The notes beneath the pieces were generated by a model that was not told where the DNA came from, searched no databases, and was given only the letters and a program-made list of their open reading frames with translations. A stretch of 37,714 nt of DNA from an uncultured Pirellulaceae bacterium (GTDB lineage Bacteria; Planctomycetota; Planctomycetia; Pirellulales; Pirellulaceae), in the NCBI GenBank assembly GCA_937944405.1, contig CALDYR010000077.1:1-37714 (forward strand), read 5' to 3'. The translations under genes were made by a program, and so were the position numbers. Shown one piece after another: positions 8,217 through 18,198 of this stretch (the stretch's first letter is position 1; every line of letters begins with the position of its first letter).

Positions 8217-8719
8217 GTGCTTCCAGAAAGCTGATAGAGCTAACCCGGATATTTCATCGTCGTAGTTCGGTAGGCCTGTAAAAAAGTCTCGTGCTCGGTA
8301 GAACGCGCGCGACGAAGCAACACTTTCAACGTGTACCCATATGCTGATAGATGTGCCGCGTTGCGCGAATCGCAATGCTGCCGATCTTGGGCCGCGCCAG
8401 TGCGACACGATCGGTCAGCGGCTGTTAAGAACGCGGCGCGTGGTCGGCCCAACGGTACGGAGCGTTGGGGTGGACCGATGCAGTAGCCATCCAAAGCACA
8501 CGTTAATTGAAAAATCGCCGACTTAGGCGCTTGTTTACCGGGCCGGTACCCGGTTTAGGTTGACATACAGTCGATCTGAAGATCGACTGACTCCGCTGGT
8601 GTTACGGCGGCGTTGCTTTGGTTTCCGTCAAATGCCAATTTAGGCGTCTTGCCGGGATCGCAAAGCGAATCCCGCGCGCTGAGAAAGAGAAAGAGGAGGA
8701 GACAGTCAAATACGCTGCA
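8217..8719. other. Intergenic region with two adjacent palindromes
   Basis: About 500 bases without a supported gene, between two convergent transcription units. It has two close inverted repeats: ACCGGG (8537-8542) with CCCGGT (8549-8554), and CAGTCGATCT (8568-8577) with AGATCGACTG (8580-8589). The second is 10 bp perfect with a two-base spacer. Neither has a T-run, so they are not clear intrinsic terminators for sucCD. Confidence 0.55.
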
Positions 8720-9595
8720 CTAGGCTTTGTCGATCGCGCGTTTCATCGCGGTTCCAAGGTCGCCTGGGCTTTGAGCGACTTCGATGCCGGCGGCTTCTAA
8801 GGCAGCCATTTTCTCATCGGCCGTTCCTTTGCCACCGCTGATGATCGCGCCGGCGTGGCCCATTCGTTTTCCCGGAGGTGCTGTTTTACCGGCGATGAAG
8901 GCGGCGACCGGTTTGGTGATGTTTTCTTTGACGTAAGCGGCCGCTTCTTCTTCGGCAGTGCCACCGATTTCGCCGATCATCATGATCGCTTCGGTTTCAT
9001 CGTCTTCTTGAAACATTTGCAGTACGTCGATGAACGAAGTGCCCACGATGGGGTCGCCACCAAGGCCAACGCAGGTGGTTTGACCAAGGCCAAGGCTTGA
9101 GGTTTGCCAGACCGCTTCATAGGTCAGCGTTCCCGATCGGCTCATGATGCCGACTTTGCCTTTTTGGTGGATGTAGCCAGGCATGATGCCAATCTTACAT
9201 TCTTCGGCGGTGATAACGCCGGGGCAGTTGGGGCCGACCAGCACAACGCCAGCTTCTTTGGATGCTTTGTAAACGCGCACCATGTCCAGAACCGGAATCC
9301 CTTCGGTGATCGCGCAGATGACAGGGATTTTGGCCGCGATCGCTTCAAGAATTGCGTCGGCCGCGAACGGCGGAGGGACAAAAATCATCGTTGCGTCGGC
9401 GCCAGTTTGTTTCACGGCTTCTTCGACGGTGTCGAACACGGGCAGGTCGGCGACCGATTGACCGCCTTTGCCGGGGGTAACGCCTCCCACCATTTGGGTG
9501 CCGTACTCCAGACAACCTCGAGTGTGAAATTCGCCCACGCTGCCGGTGATTCCTTGGCAGATGACTTTGGTATCCTTGTTGATGAGGATGCTCAT
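8720..9595 (-). CDS. sucD: Succinyl-CoA ligase (ADP/GDP-forming) alpha subunit
   Basis: A 291-residue protein, the usual size of the alpha subunit. It starts [21 protein letters not shown], the N-terminal CoA-binding Rossmann fold, and holds [17 protein letters not shown] and GLGGDPIVG, all typical of SucD. The phosphohistidine loop reads KRMGHAGAI near residue 247. With the beta subunit it interconverts succinyl-CoA and succinate plus CoA with phosphorylation of ADP or GDP, in the TCA cycle in the cytosol. The beta-subunit gene lies upstream with a gap of about 120 bases, so co-transcription is likely. No strong ribosome-binding site precedes the ATG. Confidence 0.97.
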   Translation of the reverse strand: MSILINKDTKVICQGITGSVGEFHTRGCLEYGTQMVGGVTPGKGGQSVADLPVFDTVEEAVKQTGADATMIFVPPPFAADAILEAIAAKIPVICAITEGIPVLDMVRVYKASKEAGVVLVGPNCPGVITAEECKIGIMPGYIHQKGKVGIMSRSGTLTYEAVWQTSSLGLGQTTCVGLGGDPIVGTSFIDVLQMFQEDDETEAIMMIGEIGGTAEEEAAAYVKENITKPVAAFIAGKTAPPGKRMGHAGAIISGGKGTADEKMAALEAAGIEVAQSPGDLGTAMKRAIDKA

Positions 9596-9714
9596 TGAAT
9601 AATGTGTCCGATAATTGATTTGTTGATTTAGAAGTTGGGGTGAGGTCGCGATAGGTCTGATGGAAGTCGAGGGTCCGCATCAGGGCGCGACAGACTGCGA
9701 TCGTCCGCTGAGCG

Positions 9715-10902
9715 TTAAGAAATCAAGGTCGCAACAACTTTTTCGGCGGCGTCGGTTAGGTCAGTGGCGGTAATCAGGTCGACATCGGAATCTTCGAGGA
9801 TCTTGCGTCCCTGTTCGACTTCAGTGCCTTCAAGGCGGACGACCAAGGGGACGTCGAAACCAACCGATTTAGCGGCGGTCACGATGGCTTCGGCGATTGT
9901 GGAACACTTCATGATGCCGCCAAAGATGTTTACCAAGACCGCTTTTACATTTTTGTCTGACAAAATGATGCGAAAGGCTTCGGTTACCTGTTGGGCGTTG
10001 GCACCGCCACCGACGTCTAAGAAGTTTGCCGGTTCGCCTCCATGGAGCTTAATGATATCCATCGTACTCATTGCAAGCCCCGCACCGTTGACCAAACAAC
10101 CAATGTTGCCTTCCAGCTTCACGTAGCTGAGCCCCGAATCGGCGGCTTTGACTTCGGAGTCTTCTTCTTCGCTGAGATCGCGCATCTCTACGATGTCTTT
10201 GTGGCGATAGAGCGCGTTGGAATCAAAGTTGATCTTCGCATCTAATGCCACCAATTGCCCGGCCTTAGTAATTACCAGTGGGTTGATCTCCATTAAACTG
10301 CAATCGGTGTCGACGTACAGGCGACAGAGGGCTTTAATGAATTTGTCGGCCGCAAACACAGATTTTCCCGTGATTCCTAATTTCTTACAAAGTGCGCGGA
10401 TCTGGTAACTTTCGATTCCCTGAGCCGGATCGAAGTGTTCTTTGAAGATTTTCTCTGGCGTCTCATGAGCCACTTTTTCGATTTCAACGCCGCCTTCTTG
10501 GGAGCACATTACGACGGGTTTCTGAACGGCACGGTCCAACACAATCCCGAGGTAAAGTTCGCGGTCGATATCACAGCCGGCTTCGACGATTATCTGATTG
10601 ACTTTTTTGCCTTCGGGCCCGGTTTGGATGGTTACCAAACGATTGCCCAGCATCGCCTGAGCAGCAGATTGGGCTTCTTGGGCCGATTTGACTAATAGAA
10701 CACCTCGTTGAGAAGGGTCTTCGATAAATGTCCCTTTCCCACGACCGCCAGCGTGAATTTGGGCTTTCACCACCGCTACCGAGCCACCGAGATCTTCGAA
10801 AGCCTGTTTCGCTTGGTCGGGCGTGGAAGCGACTCGATTTTCCAGCACGTTGACGCCGAAACGACTGAATAACTGTTTGCCTTGGTATTCGTGTATTTTC
10901 AT
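9715..10902 (-). CDS. sucC: Succinyl-CoA ligase beta subunit
   Basis: A 395-residue protein from ATG 10902 ([17 protein letters not shown], the universal SucC start; the frame is open 75 bases further but without family sequence). The N-terminal ATP-grasp domain includes [14 protein letters not shown], and the nucleotide-site region includes SLMEINPLV. The C-terminal half has [27 protein letters not shown] and [10 protein letters not shown], typical of the CoA-ligase domain that meets the alpha subunit. It forms the enzyme with SucD encoded just downstream. Gene order sucC-sucD is standard. Confidence 0.97.
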   Translation of the reverse strand: MKIHEYQGKQLFSRFGVNVLENRVASTPDQAKQAFEDLGGSVAVVKAQIHAGGRGKGTFIEDPSQRGVLLVKSAQEAQSAAQAMLGNRLVTIQTGPEGKKVNQIIVEAGCDIDRELYLGIVLDRAVQKPVVMCSQEGGVEIEKVAHETPEKIFKEHFDPAQGIESYQIRALCKKLGITGKSVFAADKFIKALCRLYVDTDCSLMEINPLVITKAGQLVALDAKINFDSNALYRHKDIVEMRDLSEEEDSEVKAADSGLSYVKLEGNIGCLVNGAGLAMSTMDIIKLHGGEPANFLDVGGGANAQQVTEAFRIILSDKNVKAVLVNIFGGIMKCSTIAEAIVTAAKSVGFDVPLVVRLEGTEVEQGRKILEDSDVDLITATDLTDAAEKVVATLIS

Positions 10903-11265
10903 CAGCTTCTTTGTTGGGGGCGATTTTTGCGGTCGAGTTGAGTCTGGATTATACCGATGCCGGGGAAAGAACCTCAAGGGTACCGATATTGCGGTCTCGG
11001 AGAATTAAATCCTCGAAGATCGGCAAGTAAGGGGAAGATTAACTTTGACCGCTGGCTCTCGAGAAGCTATTATTTTCGCGATTTGAGATTTTAGACTTTT
11101 CTTAATGAAACCAGACCAACGAGAAATTAGATATCGTTAGCGTTAAGTAACGTGCATTTTCTCCCGATAGCTTGTTTTGAACTGCATCGTTTTTTTTAAA
11201 TCAAAGCGTCTTGTTGACGAGCTACTCTCCCCCGCCCTTTTCCCTCCTTTTTGTTTTTTGCGACT
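10903..11265. other. Divergent promoter region between sucC and a small gene
   Basis: About 360 bases, A/T-rich around 11080-11260. It should contain the sucCD promoter and the promoter of the small plus-strand gene. No individual site stands out. Confidence 0.4.
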
Positions 11266-11631
11266 ATGAATTATTCTCAAAAATTTTCGGCCATTGACAA
11301 TTTGATTTGTAATTCCGGCGGTGCCGCAGTTTCAATGCAGCCGATGATGGTTCGGCAACCCGCCAATGCGTTGGAGAATCTTCGCGTATCAGGCAGTCGA
11401 AACCGTCGTTACGACGATCATTTGCCGATCATGATCCACGCCGGTGATGTTGTTGTCATCGATGGCAACCACGGGCATGACCACATCGACCTGCGTGGTT
11501 ACAGCGTTGATGACGCGCTGTTTCACGGCAACACGATCGAAATTCTCAAAGGCACTGAGCACCATTTTGTGATCGAATACAAAAACGTGCGTGTCGCGTA
11601 CTTTGGTGATGACATCTGCGTCGATCTATAA
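11266..11631 (+). CDS. Conserved-looking small hypothetical protein
   Basis: A 121-residue protein from ATG 11266; a TTG 15 bases earlier is a weaker start. No signal peptide or membrane segment. The first 45 residues are Gln/Asn/Arg-rich. The rest looks like a compact beta-rich domain: HLPIMIHAGDVVVIDGNHGHDHIDL, then DALFHGNTIEILKGTEHHFVIEYKNVRVAYFGDD. The alternation of hydrophobic and charged residues supports real coding. I do not recognise the family. It stands alone, divergent from sucCD, with no ribosome-binding site that can be pointed to. Confidence 0.6.
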   Translation: MNYSQKFSAIDNLICNSGGAAVSMQPMMVRQPANALENLRVSGSRNRRYDDHLPIMIHAGDVVVIDGNHGHDHIDLRGYSVDDALFHGNTIEILKGTEHHFVIEYKNVRVAYFGDDICVDL

Positions 11632-11633
11632 AG

Positions 11634-12038
11634 GTGGCGTGGCCGCTCGCGGTGCTTTTGACGATGTGCGCCGTCCGGGGTGTTTTGCGCAGTTGTCAAA
11701 CGGTGCTCGATGCTCCAGTAGCACCGCGTGTTACTGTATTGCTAACAGACTGTCGTTCAGGTCGAACGTGTTCTTTGGCCCAAATGCAATGTTCAGCGCG
11801 GCAGAGGCTGCTGAGCAACGCGCGAAAAAGAAACCGAAAACAACGAACGCACGAAAGAGGAACATGGGAAAAACAACTTCGGGATTTAGCCGACGCCCCG
11901 TTTGCCGCCAATCTTTTATGTTCAGCCGTTAGACGTGTGGTTTTTCCGTTCGCAAACACGCACTTCTGTCGGTTAACGGTTGAACGAAAGAAAATCGTTG
12001 GATCGAAAGCTCTGAACTTACCAATCCCGCGATCCTAA
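11634..12038 (+). CDS. Doubtful hypothetical ORF
   Basis: An open frame of 134 codons beginning with GTG two bases after the preceding stop. It would encode a hydrophobic start, then a Cys- and Arg-rich, mostly basic protein. Against it: no proper ribosome-binding site, a frame on the opposite strand open over much of the same DNA, and no recognisable domain. It may be non-coding or decayed DNA. Confidence 0.2.
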   Translation: MAWPLAVLLTMCAVRGVLRSCQTVLDAPVAPRVTVLLTDCRSGRTCSLAQMQCSARQRLLSNARKRNRKQRTHERGTWEKQLRDLADAPFAANLLCSAVRRVVFPFANTHFCRLTVERKKIVGSKALNLPIPRS

Positions 12039-12050
12039 GTTCTGGTTGAG

Positions 12051-12475
12051 CTATAGTTCGTTGATTTCGCCACGGTTTCGGAGCCAGATGTGAGAGGTGC
12101 CGGAGCTGACGATCGTCCAATTTCCAACGATGCCTTTGTCTGTGATTTAGCCGCGGTGTTTTAGCCGCGGTGTTTTACGTAGTGTCTCCCGACATGATTT
12201 TTGCCCCACCAACAGGTGTCACCGTCGACATCATAGCGCCCGCTGGCGGTCCGGGGGCCGATATAGTCCGTGCCCTCCCCGTTGATTTGCCCACCTTGAA
12301 AGCTTGGATAGAGATATATCCAAGCGCGTTGGGAGCGGTCCTCAAGGGAAAATCCGTTCCACTCTCCCGAAGGCAATCGGTTATCTGTTTCCGTTTTAAA
12401 CCTCGTGCTGGATACTGGCGGTACTTGCTCTTGGTTTGTTGGCGCTAAAAACCAAGGTAGTTCAGATCGACCCAC
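12051..12475 (-). pseudogene. Remnant of a small beta-rich protein gene
   Basis: On the minus strand, SGEWNGFSLED...RAWIYLYPSFQGGQINGEGTDYIGPRTASGRYDVDGDTCWWGKNHVGRHYVKHRG forms a convincing beta-strand protein. It resembles a widespread uncharacterised family (GEWxGF...L.LTF..G.I.G.G.D..G.F...G.YD......W.K.Y.G.H.V...G...G.GI.G.W). It stops at 12163. The family's end appears just beyond in another frame: DKGIVGNWTIVSSGTSHIWL...INEL, stop at 12053. Between the two lies an exact 14-base tandem duplication that explains the frame change; the TAA remains even if one copy is removed. The 5' end is not clear. Confidence 0.5.
12147..12174. repeat. Two-copy tandem duplication, 14-base unit, disrupting a reading frame
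   Basis: TTAGCCGCGGTGTT is repeated exactly (12147-12160, 12161-12174) inside the gene remnant, shifting its frame. Confidence 0.85.
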
Positions 12476-12846
12476 TGACGGGGCGAAAGGCTTGGCTCTC
12501 TGGGACTGGCCCGAATTCTGGCGAATCGCGGCCCCAAATTAAGCGGTCATACCACCAAGGACATTCGTTGAGGGTAGGAAAGGCCCAGCAGGCGGCTACG
12601 GTGGTGCCGGGCAACTCTTTCGCCCAAATGTACGTTTTTGCTTCCGAAATCCCCTTTAGAGGGAACTGGATAATTTCTCTGGCCGCTGATCGCAGCAAAA
12701 TCGATTGATTTACAGATAAGCTACGAAAAGACCTTTAAAAAGCTGCACAATCTCTCTAAAATCCTCGATTCTAATTTGAACAGCATCTGCACCGCGCGGC
12801 GCTATGTTTAGATATCAGCAACTTCATTGGAAAGACCACGACGGCC

Positions 12847-13053
12847 ATGTCGCATAAAATGAAAACGCATAAGGCAACCAAAAAACGGTTTCGCCTTACT
12901 GCCACCGGAAAACTCAAGCACCGTGCTTCGGGCACTAGTCACCGCAACGTGCGTGTCAGCCAAAAACGGAAACGCAACCTGCGTGGAACACGTTTGTTGG
13001 CTGAGTGCATGGTAAAATCGGTTACCAAAGCGTTAAACAAGTACAGTTACTAG
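12847..13053 (+). CDS. rpmI: 50S ribosomal protein bL35
   Basis: A 68-residue, very basic protein: MSHKMKTHKATKKRFRLTATGKLKHRASGTSHRN..., the typical bL35 pattern of K(M)KTxKxxxKRFxxTGxGKxKxxxA. It binds 23S rRNA in the large subunit. The bL20 gene follows after about 120 bases. In many bacteria infC precedes this pair; here there is no infC in the preceding DNA. Confidence 0.96.
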   Translation: MSHKMKTHKATKKRFRLTATGKLKHRASGTSHRNVRVSQKRKRNLRGTRLLAECMVKSVTKALNKYSY

Positions 13054-13176
13054 CCAAATCACGAAGTTATTTCCCGCGCGGTTGTGTGGGGAGAATGAGA
13101 TTGCTCTTGAAAGGCGACCAACTTCTGGCAGATCTTGCCGGGGGCCTTCTTCGAGGCGAAACGAAAGAAAGAATCG

Positions 13177-13533
13177 ATGCGTACAACAAAAGGTGCTGCC
13201 AGAACAAAGGCGAAGCGTAAGTTATTTAAACGAGCCAAGGGATATCGCGGTGGTCGTGGCCGTCTACTGCGAACGGTAAAAGAAACTCTGATCCGCGCCG
13301 GTGTTTTCGCCTTCCGTGATCGGCGAGTCAAAAAACGAACCTACCGACGGCTTTGGATCACACGTATCAATGCGGCGTGCCGTCTGCGCGGAATCAACTA
13401 CAGCCAGTTCATCAATGGCCTGCTTAAAGCGAAAATCGAATTGGATCGAAAGTCGTTGTCCGAAATTGCGATTACCGATCCTGCGGCATTTGACCAGATC
13501 GTAGAAGCCGCGAAGAAAGCCCTGGCGGCTTAG
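13177..13533 (+). CDS. rplT: 50S ribosomal protein bL20
   Basis: A 118-residue protein starting at 13177 ([20 protein letters not shown]); an upstream in-frame ATG at 13135 would add residues foreign to the family. Typical motifs are [33 protein letters not shown] and [15 protein letters not shown]. It is an early assembly protein of the large subunit. It lies in an operon with rpmI and ends at a strong terminator. Confidence 0.96.
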   Translation: MRTTKGAARTKAKRKLFKRAKGYRGGRGRLLRTVKETLIRAGVFAFRDRRVKKRTYRRLWITRINAACRLRGINYSQFINGLLKAKIELDRKSLSEIAITDPAAFDQIVEAAKKALAA

Positions 13534-13562
13534 AGCTTCTGACCGAATTTGATATAATTAAT

Positions 13563-13594
13563 GGGAAAGGTTCGCCTTTCCCGTTTTCGTTTTT
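13563..13594 (+). terminator. Intrinsic terminator after rplT
   Basis: GGGAAAGG (13563-13570), the stable tetraloop TTCG, then CCTTTCCC (13575-13582), followed by a T-rich tail. It separates the ribosomal pair from pheST. Confidence 0.92.
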
Positions 13595-13678
13595 GAATTC
13601 AGGTTTTTGGACCTATCGAGTTGTCACCCTCGGATTTTCACTATTTTGTTTCTTTGGCCCTAAAAAACTTGCTCCGCC

Positions 13679-14737
13679 ATGTCGCCTCCTGCCATGCCAT
13701 TAGCCAAATTTGTCCAAACTTTAGAATTGCTGACCGAAGAAGCTCAAAACAGCTTCGCTCAGGCCAGTGACGCGGACCAGTTGGACGAATCGCGCGTCGA
13801 ATTTTTAGGAGCAAAAAAAGGGCGTTTGAAACTGATTCAAAAAGATCTTGCGGGGATCGAAAATTCAGAAAAACCGGCCGCTGGAAAATCGCTTAACGCG
13901 ACCAAGCAGGCCATTCAGCAGGCGTTTGACGAAGCCAAAAAACGCCTGTTAGGCGACCAAGACAAAGTGGTCCGCGACCCGAAGTTCGACGCGACGTTGC
14001 CCGGAACGAAATTTCGGATGGGGAAATTGCACCCGATTACCCAAACCATCAACGAACTTAAAGACATCATGGGGCGGTTAGGGTTTACACCGGCTCAGGG
14101 GCCCGAAGTGGAAGATGACTACCACAACTTCCAAGCCCTCAATATCCCGATGTCGCATCCGGCAAGAGACCCGTTGGACAATTTTTATCTTTCGGTCGCA
14201 GGCAAACATTCTGGTGCGGTCGCTGCCGGTGAAGAAGACAACCCGACGCTGATGCGTTCTCAAACCAGCACCGTCCAGATCCGGGAAATGGAGCGCATTG
14301 ATCCTCCGATTCGCATGGTTTCCTTGGGACGCGTCTACCGTCCAGACACCGCAGACTGGTCGCACTACCCGATGTTTCATCAGATCGAAGGGCTGATGAT
14401 TGACAAAAGCGTAACGCTGGCAGACCTGAAAACGGTGCTGAAACTATTTGCCACCAGCTATCTGGGCGATGAAGTGCCGATTCGCATTCGCCCGTCCTTC
14501 TTTCCGTTTACCGAACCAAGCGTCGAGGCGGATTACTACTGGGACGGGAAATGGGTCGAATTCGGCGGCGCAGGAATCGTTGATCCCAACGTATTGAAAT
14601 CGGTCGGCTACGATCCCGAAAAGTATTCCGGATTTGCGTTTGGTTTAGGGATCGAACGATTGTGTATGATCCGGCACCAGATCACTGATATTCGATACCT
14701 GTTTACCAACGACGTGCGGTTTTTACGCCAGTTTTAA
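13679..14737 (+). CDS. pheS: Phenylalanine-tRNA ligase alpha subunit
   Basis: A 352-residue protein, normal for bacterial PheS; ATG 13694 is an alternative start. The N-terminal part (residues about 1-95) is a helical tRNA-binding coiled coil. The class II catalytic core follows: HPITQTINELKDIMGRLGF, MRSQTSTVQIREM, motif 2 around RPSFFPFTEPSVEADYYW, and motif 3 GFAFGLGIERLCMIRH. The stretch usually reading MGxGMVHPNVL is GGAGIVDPNVL here, with His replaced by Asp. With PheT it charges tRNA-Phe in an alpha2-beta2 enzyme. The pheT gene starts 47 bases downstream. Confidence 0.96.
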   Translation: MSPPAMPLAKFVQTLELLTEEAQNSFAQASDADQLDESRVEFLGAKKGRLKLIQKDLAGIENSEKPAAGKSLNATKQAIQQAFDEAKKRLLGDQDKVVRDPKFDATLPGTKFRMGKLHPITQTINELKDIMGRLGFTPAQGPEVEDDYHNFQALNIPMSHPARDPLDNFYLSVAGKHSGAVAAGEEDNPTLMRSQTSTVQIREMERIDPPIRMVSLGRVYRPDTADWSHYPMFHQIEGLMIDKSVTLADLKTVLKLFATSYLGDEVPIRIRPSFFPFTEPSVEADYYWDGKWVEFGGAGIVDPNVLKSVGYDPEKYSGFAFGLGIERLCMIRHQITDIRYLFTNDVRFLRQF

Positions 14738-14784
14738 AATTGGCGTTACGATTGAAACAAACTTAAATAAATAGAGTAATAGCG

Positions 14785-16830
14785 ATGATCGTTTCTTGGG
14801 ATTGGTTAACCGACTACGTCGATCTGAAAATGGATCACGACGATCTTGTGGATCGGCTGACGATGTCAGGGCTGAACCACGAAGGCACCGAAATCGTGGG
14901 GGCGGATAAAGCGATCGATCTTGAAGTGACCAGCAACCGTCCGGATTGCTTGGGACATATCGGTGTGGCGCGTGAAATCAGTGTGCTGTACGATACGCCG
15001 ATGAAGCTCCAATTCCCCCAACCCCCCGCAGGCGGGAAATTGATTGACGATCTTTGCAGCGTCGAGATCAAATCGAAGAACTGCTTTCGCTACACCGCGC
15101 GCCTAATTCAGGGCGTCAAAATCGGGCCGTCGCCAGATTGGTTGAAAGATCGGCTGGCCACGATCGGCGTGGATTCAATCAATAACGTTGTGGATGCAAC
15201 CAACTATGTGATGTTCGAAATCGGTCAACCGCTTCACGCGTTTGATTTTGCAAAAATTTCTGGTGGCAAGATCATTGTTCGAGATGCCAAAAAAGACGAA
15301 TCCTTTGTGGCGATCGATCACAAAACGTATTCCTTAGACGCCGACATGTGCGTGGTCGCTGATGCGAACGATGCTGCTGCGATCGGCGGCGTGATGGGCG
15401 GAACCGACTCCGAAGTGACCGACAGCACCACCGAGGTGCTGATCGAAGCGGCCTATTTTGATCAGCTTTCAGTACGCCGAACGGCGCGCCGATTGACGTT
15501 GCAAAGCCCGTCTTCGTTTCGATTTGAACGTAACATCGATTCGCAGATGCTCGATTGGGCCAGCCGCCGATGTTGCGAACTGATTTTGGAAATTGCCGGT
15601 GGCACGCTGGTAGACGGGTGTGTTGACGTCGGTCAACGACCGCCCCAACCGCCGGTGCTGACGCTTCGGTATGGACAGCTGGAACGTTTGTTGGGAATCG
15701 AAATCCCCACCAGTGCGACCAATAAAATTTTGTCTGACCTTGGTCTGAACATTCAAACGATTCAGGACGATGCGGTTGTTGTCGAAGCGCCATCATGGCG
15801 AAAAGACCTCACCCGAGAAGCCGATTTGGTTGAAGAGGTGGGCCGCATCTACGGATTTGACAAAGTCCCTGATGATGCTTCGGTGCCGATGGCGGCGTCG
15901 TATCGCCCCAAATCAGACCGGGCCCTTGACCGAGTGCAAAGTGTTTTACTGGCGGCGGGGTTTGATGAAGCGATGACGCCCAGCCTCGTTCCCGAACCCT
16001 GGTCCAAAGCGTTCAGCCCTTGGACCGATCATCCCCCCCTGAAAAGCAGCCAGCCGATGTTGGGGGTGCTGGAAAAGGCGTCTCATAATATCGGGGCGGT
16101 TGATTTGCTACGTCGATCGTTGGTGCCGAGTCTTCTAGAGGCGTACCGAATCAACGAGTTCCGATCCAACTCCGACATTGAACTGTTTGAAACGGCGAAG
16201 GTTTATCTGCCAACCCAAGGACAGCCGATTCCCAACCAACCCTTGAAAGTTGGATTGGTTTCTGGGCGCGACTTCTTCTTTGTTAAGGGAATCGTCGAAA
16301 CGATCGTCGGATCACTTTCCCCACAAACGCAGCTGACTTTGGAGGCCACCGAACATGGTTTATTGGATCCCGACCGATCCGGTCAATGGGTGATCGGTGG
16401 TGCTACTTTAGGTTGGATCGGACGCGCTTCGCAGGCGGCGAAGAAATTGTTCCGCTTGCGTTCGGACGCGGTAGTGGTTGAACTGGATTTCCAATTGTTA
16501 GAAGACAGTATGGTCGCGATTGCACAACATGAAAACCAAAGCGCGTTTCAGTCGGTGTCGCGTGATTTTAACTTTATCGTCGAAAATTCAGTTCCTTGGG
16601 ACGCGCTGGAGCGGACGGTTCGCAAGACCGGTGGCATGTTGCTTGAAGCGGTTGATTTCCGAGAAGTCTTTCGCGACGAAACCAAAGATGGCAAAACCAA
16701 GAAACGCATCTTGCTGTCGGTGACGCTCCGTTCGGGTGATTCGACCTTGACCGGGAAAGAAGTCGATGTCGTTTGCCAATCGATTATCTCGGGATGCGAA
16801 AAAGAACATGCTGCGATGTTGCTCAATTGA
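14785..16830 (+). CDS. pheT: Phenylalanine-tRNA ligase beta subunit, short form
   Basis: A 681-residue protein, about 110 shorter than the E. coli subunit. The N-terminal domain (MIVSWDWLTDYVDL...LEVTSNRPDCLGHIGVAREIS) runs straight into the next conserved block; the OB-fold tRNA-binding insertion usually found between about residues 40 and 150 is absent. The B3/B4 region has NNVVDATNYVMFEIGQPLHAFD and GGVMGG; the B5 domain and a degenerate catalytic-like core follow. The C-terminal ferredoxin-like anticodon-binding domain starts at about 590 (FQSVSRDFNFIVEN) and ends RILLSVTLRSGDSTLTGKEV. It pairs with PheS. Confidence 0.96.
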   Translation: MIVSWDWLTDYVDLKMDHDDLVDRLTMSGLNHEGTEIVGADKAIDLEVTSNRPDCLGHIGVAREISVLYDTPMKLQFPQPPAGGKLIDDLCSVEIKSKNCFRYTARLIQGVKIGPSPDWLKDRLATIGVDSINNVVDATNYVMFEIGQPLHAFDFAKISGGKIIVRDAKKDESFVAIDHKTYSLDADMCVVADANDAAAIGGVMGGTDSEVTDSTTEVLIEAAYFDQLSVRRTARRLTLQSPSSFRFERNIDSQMLDWASRRCCELILEIAGGTLVDGCVDVGQRPPQPPVLTLRYGQLERLLGIEIPTSATNKILSDLGLNIQTIQDDAVVVEAPSWRKDLTREADLVEEVGRIYGFDKVPDDASVPMAASYRPKSDRALDRVQSVLLAAGFDEAMTPSLVPEPWSKAFSPWTDHPPLKSSQPMLGVLEKASHNIGAVDLLRRSLVPSLLEAYRINEFRSNSDIELFETAKVYLPTQGQPIPNQPLKVGLVSGRDFFFVKGIVETIVGSLSPQTQLTLEATEHGLLDPDRSGQWVIGGATLGWIGRASQAAKKLFRLRSDAVVVELDFQLLEDSMVAIAQHENQSAFQSVSRDFNFIVENSVPWDALERTVRKTGGMLLEAVDFREVFRDETKDGKTKKRILLSVTLRSGDSTLTGKEVDVVCQSIISGCEKEHAAMLLN

Positions 16831-16866
16831 AGTCACCCAATCCCGCCACACCGTCGTAATCAAGCC

Positions 16867-18198
16867 ATGCAGCAGTCACCCGCCAAAATTGTCTATCTGA
16901 CCGCAGGGGCTGGCGGGATGTTCTGCGGCAGTTGTATGCACGACAATGCTTTGGCCGCCGCGATGAAACGTGCTGGGTGGGACATCGAACTGGTTGCCAC
17001 GTACACGCCGATTCGTACCGATGAAACGGACGTCAGCGTTGACCATGTGTTGTTTGGCGGCGTCAACGTGTTTCTGCAACAGAAAGTACCGTTGCTGCGT
17101 TACTTGCCGGCGGTGTTGGATCGTTTTTTGGATAATCCAAAATTGCTTCGGCGCGTCACCGCCAAAGCACTCAATGCCGATCCGAAAACCTTGGGAGGAT
17201 TAGCGGTTTCCATGCTGCGCGGGACGGTGGGAAATCAGCGTAAGGAAGTCTTCCAGATGGTGAAATGGCTGAAGCTGGCGCAACCGGATGTCTTGATTTT
17301 CACCAACGCCCTCATTGGCGGGTGTATCCCAGAACTCAAGCGGCAGTTGAAGGTGCCGGTGATCGTGACGCTGCAAGGCGATGATGTTTTTCTTGACAGC
17401 CTGTTGCCAAAATATAAACAACGTTGTGTCGAACTGATTAAATCGCATGCGGAATTTGTTGATGCCTTTGTGTTGCATTCGGAGTTTTACCGTGACTACA
17501 TGGCGAACTACTTTTCGATTTCCCCCGATAAATTCCACGTCACGCCGCTGGGGTTGGATGTCGATCAATTTTATCCTTCGTTGGAAGTGCGGGATGAAAC
17601 GGGGCGCGCGGAATTTAACATCGGTTTTCTCGCGCGACTGTCGCCCGAGAAAGGCTTACACCATTTGGTTGATGGTTTCATCGAACTGAAACGACGGCCC
17701 GACACGGCGCACGTGAAATTGAAGATCGCAGGCTGGCAAAGTCCACAGTGGCAGTCATACCAACAGCAGCAGTGGGAAAAACTCGCCGCCGCTGGGTTAG
17801 AAAACGATTACGAAAACTTAGGGGCATTGGAACGGGGAGAGAAATTAAACTTTCTGAGATCATTAGACGTGTTTTCAGTCCCGACAGAGTTTCTGGAACC
17901 CAAGGGGCTCTATGCACTCGAAGCGATGGCCGCCGGAGCGCCAGTGATTGCGCCGGCCCACGGCGCGTTTGTCGAGATGCTGGAATCGACTGGCGGAGGG
18001 ATTTTGACATTGCCAGGATCCCAAAAATCATGGGCCGACGCGGCAGAGCGCTTGGTTGGGGATGTTAATCTCAGAGAGCGATTATCGCAGCGCGGCCAGC
18101 AATCAGTTCATCTTGATCGTAACGCCGCAGCGATGGCGACAGCCATGGGGCGCGTTGTGCAAACGGTGTGCGAAGAGAACGGCGCGACGTTTGCCTGA
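16867..18198 (+). CDS. GT4-like glycosyltransferase
   Basis: A 443-residue protein of the GT-B fold. The N-terminal Rossmann domain begins IVYLTAGAGGMFCGSCMHDNALAAAMKRAGW, the glycine-rich acceptor-side loop. The C-terminal domain begins NIGFLARLSPEKGLHHLVDGF and carries the nucleotide-sugar motif TEFLEPKGLYALEAMAAGAPVIAP, the E-x7-E signature of retaining family-4 enzymes. Donor and acceptor cannot be told. No signal peptide or membrane helix, so it acts in the cytosol or at the inner membrane face. It starts 36 bases after pheT and is probably co-transcribed with pheST, although the function looks unrelated. Confidence 0.88.
   Translation: MQQSPAKIVYLTAGAGGMFCGSCMHDNALAAAMKRAGWDIELVATYTPIRTDETDVSVDHVLFGGVNVFLQQKVPLLRYLPAVLDRFLDNPKLLRRVTAKALNADPKTLGGLAVSMLRGTVGNQRKEVFQMVKWLKLAQPDVLIFTNALIGGCIPELKRQLKVPVIVTLQGDDVFLDSLLPKYKQRCVELIKSHAEFVDAFVLHSEFYRDYMANYFSISPDKFHVTPLGLDVDQFYPSLEVRDETGRAEFNIGFLARLSPEKGLHHLVDGFIELKRRPDTAHVKLKIAGWQSPQWQSYQQQQWEKLAAAGLENDYENLGALERGEKLNFLRSLDVFSVPTEFLEPKGLYALEAMAAGAPVIAPAHGAFVEMLESTGGGILTLPGSQKSWADAAERLVGDVNLRERLSQRGQQSVHLDRNAAAMATAMGRVVQTVCEENGATFA

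Noticed and set aside
12462..12698. Minus-strand open frame before the beta-repeat remnant as its missing N-terminus
   Set aside because: The two frames do not join sensibly and the sequence matches no part of the family that I know.
12847..13533. Missing infC as a sign of gene loss
   Set aside because: infC can lie elsewhere; nothing in the window bears on this.
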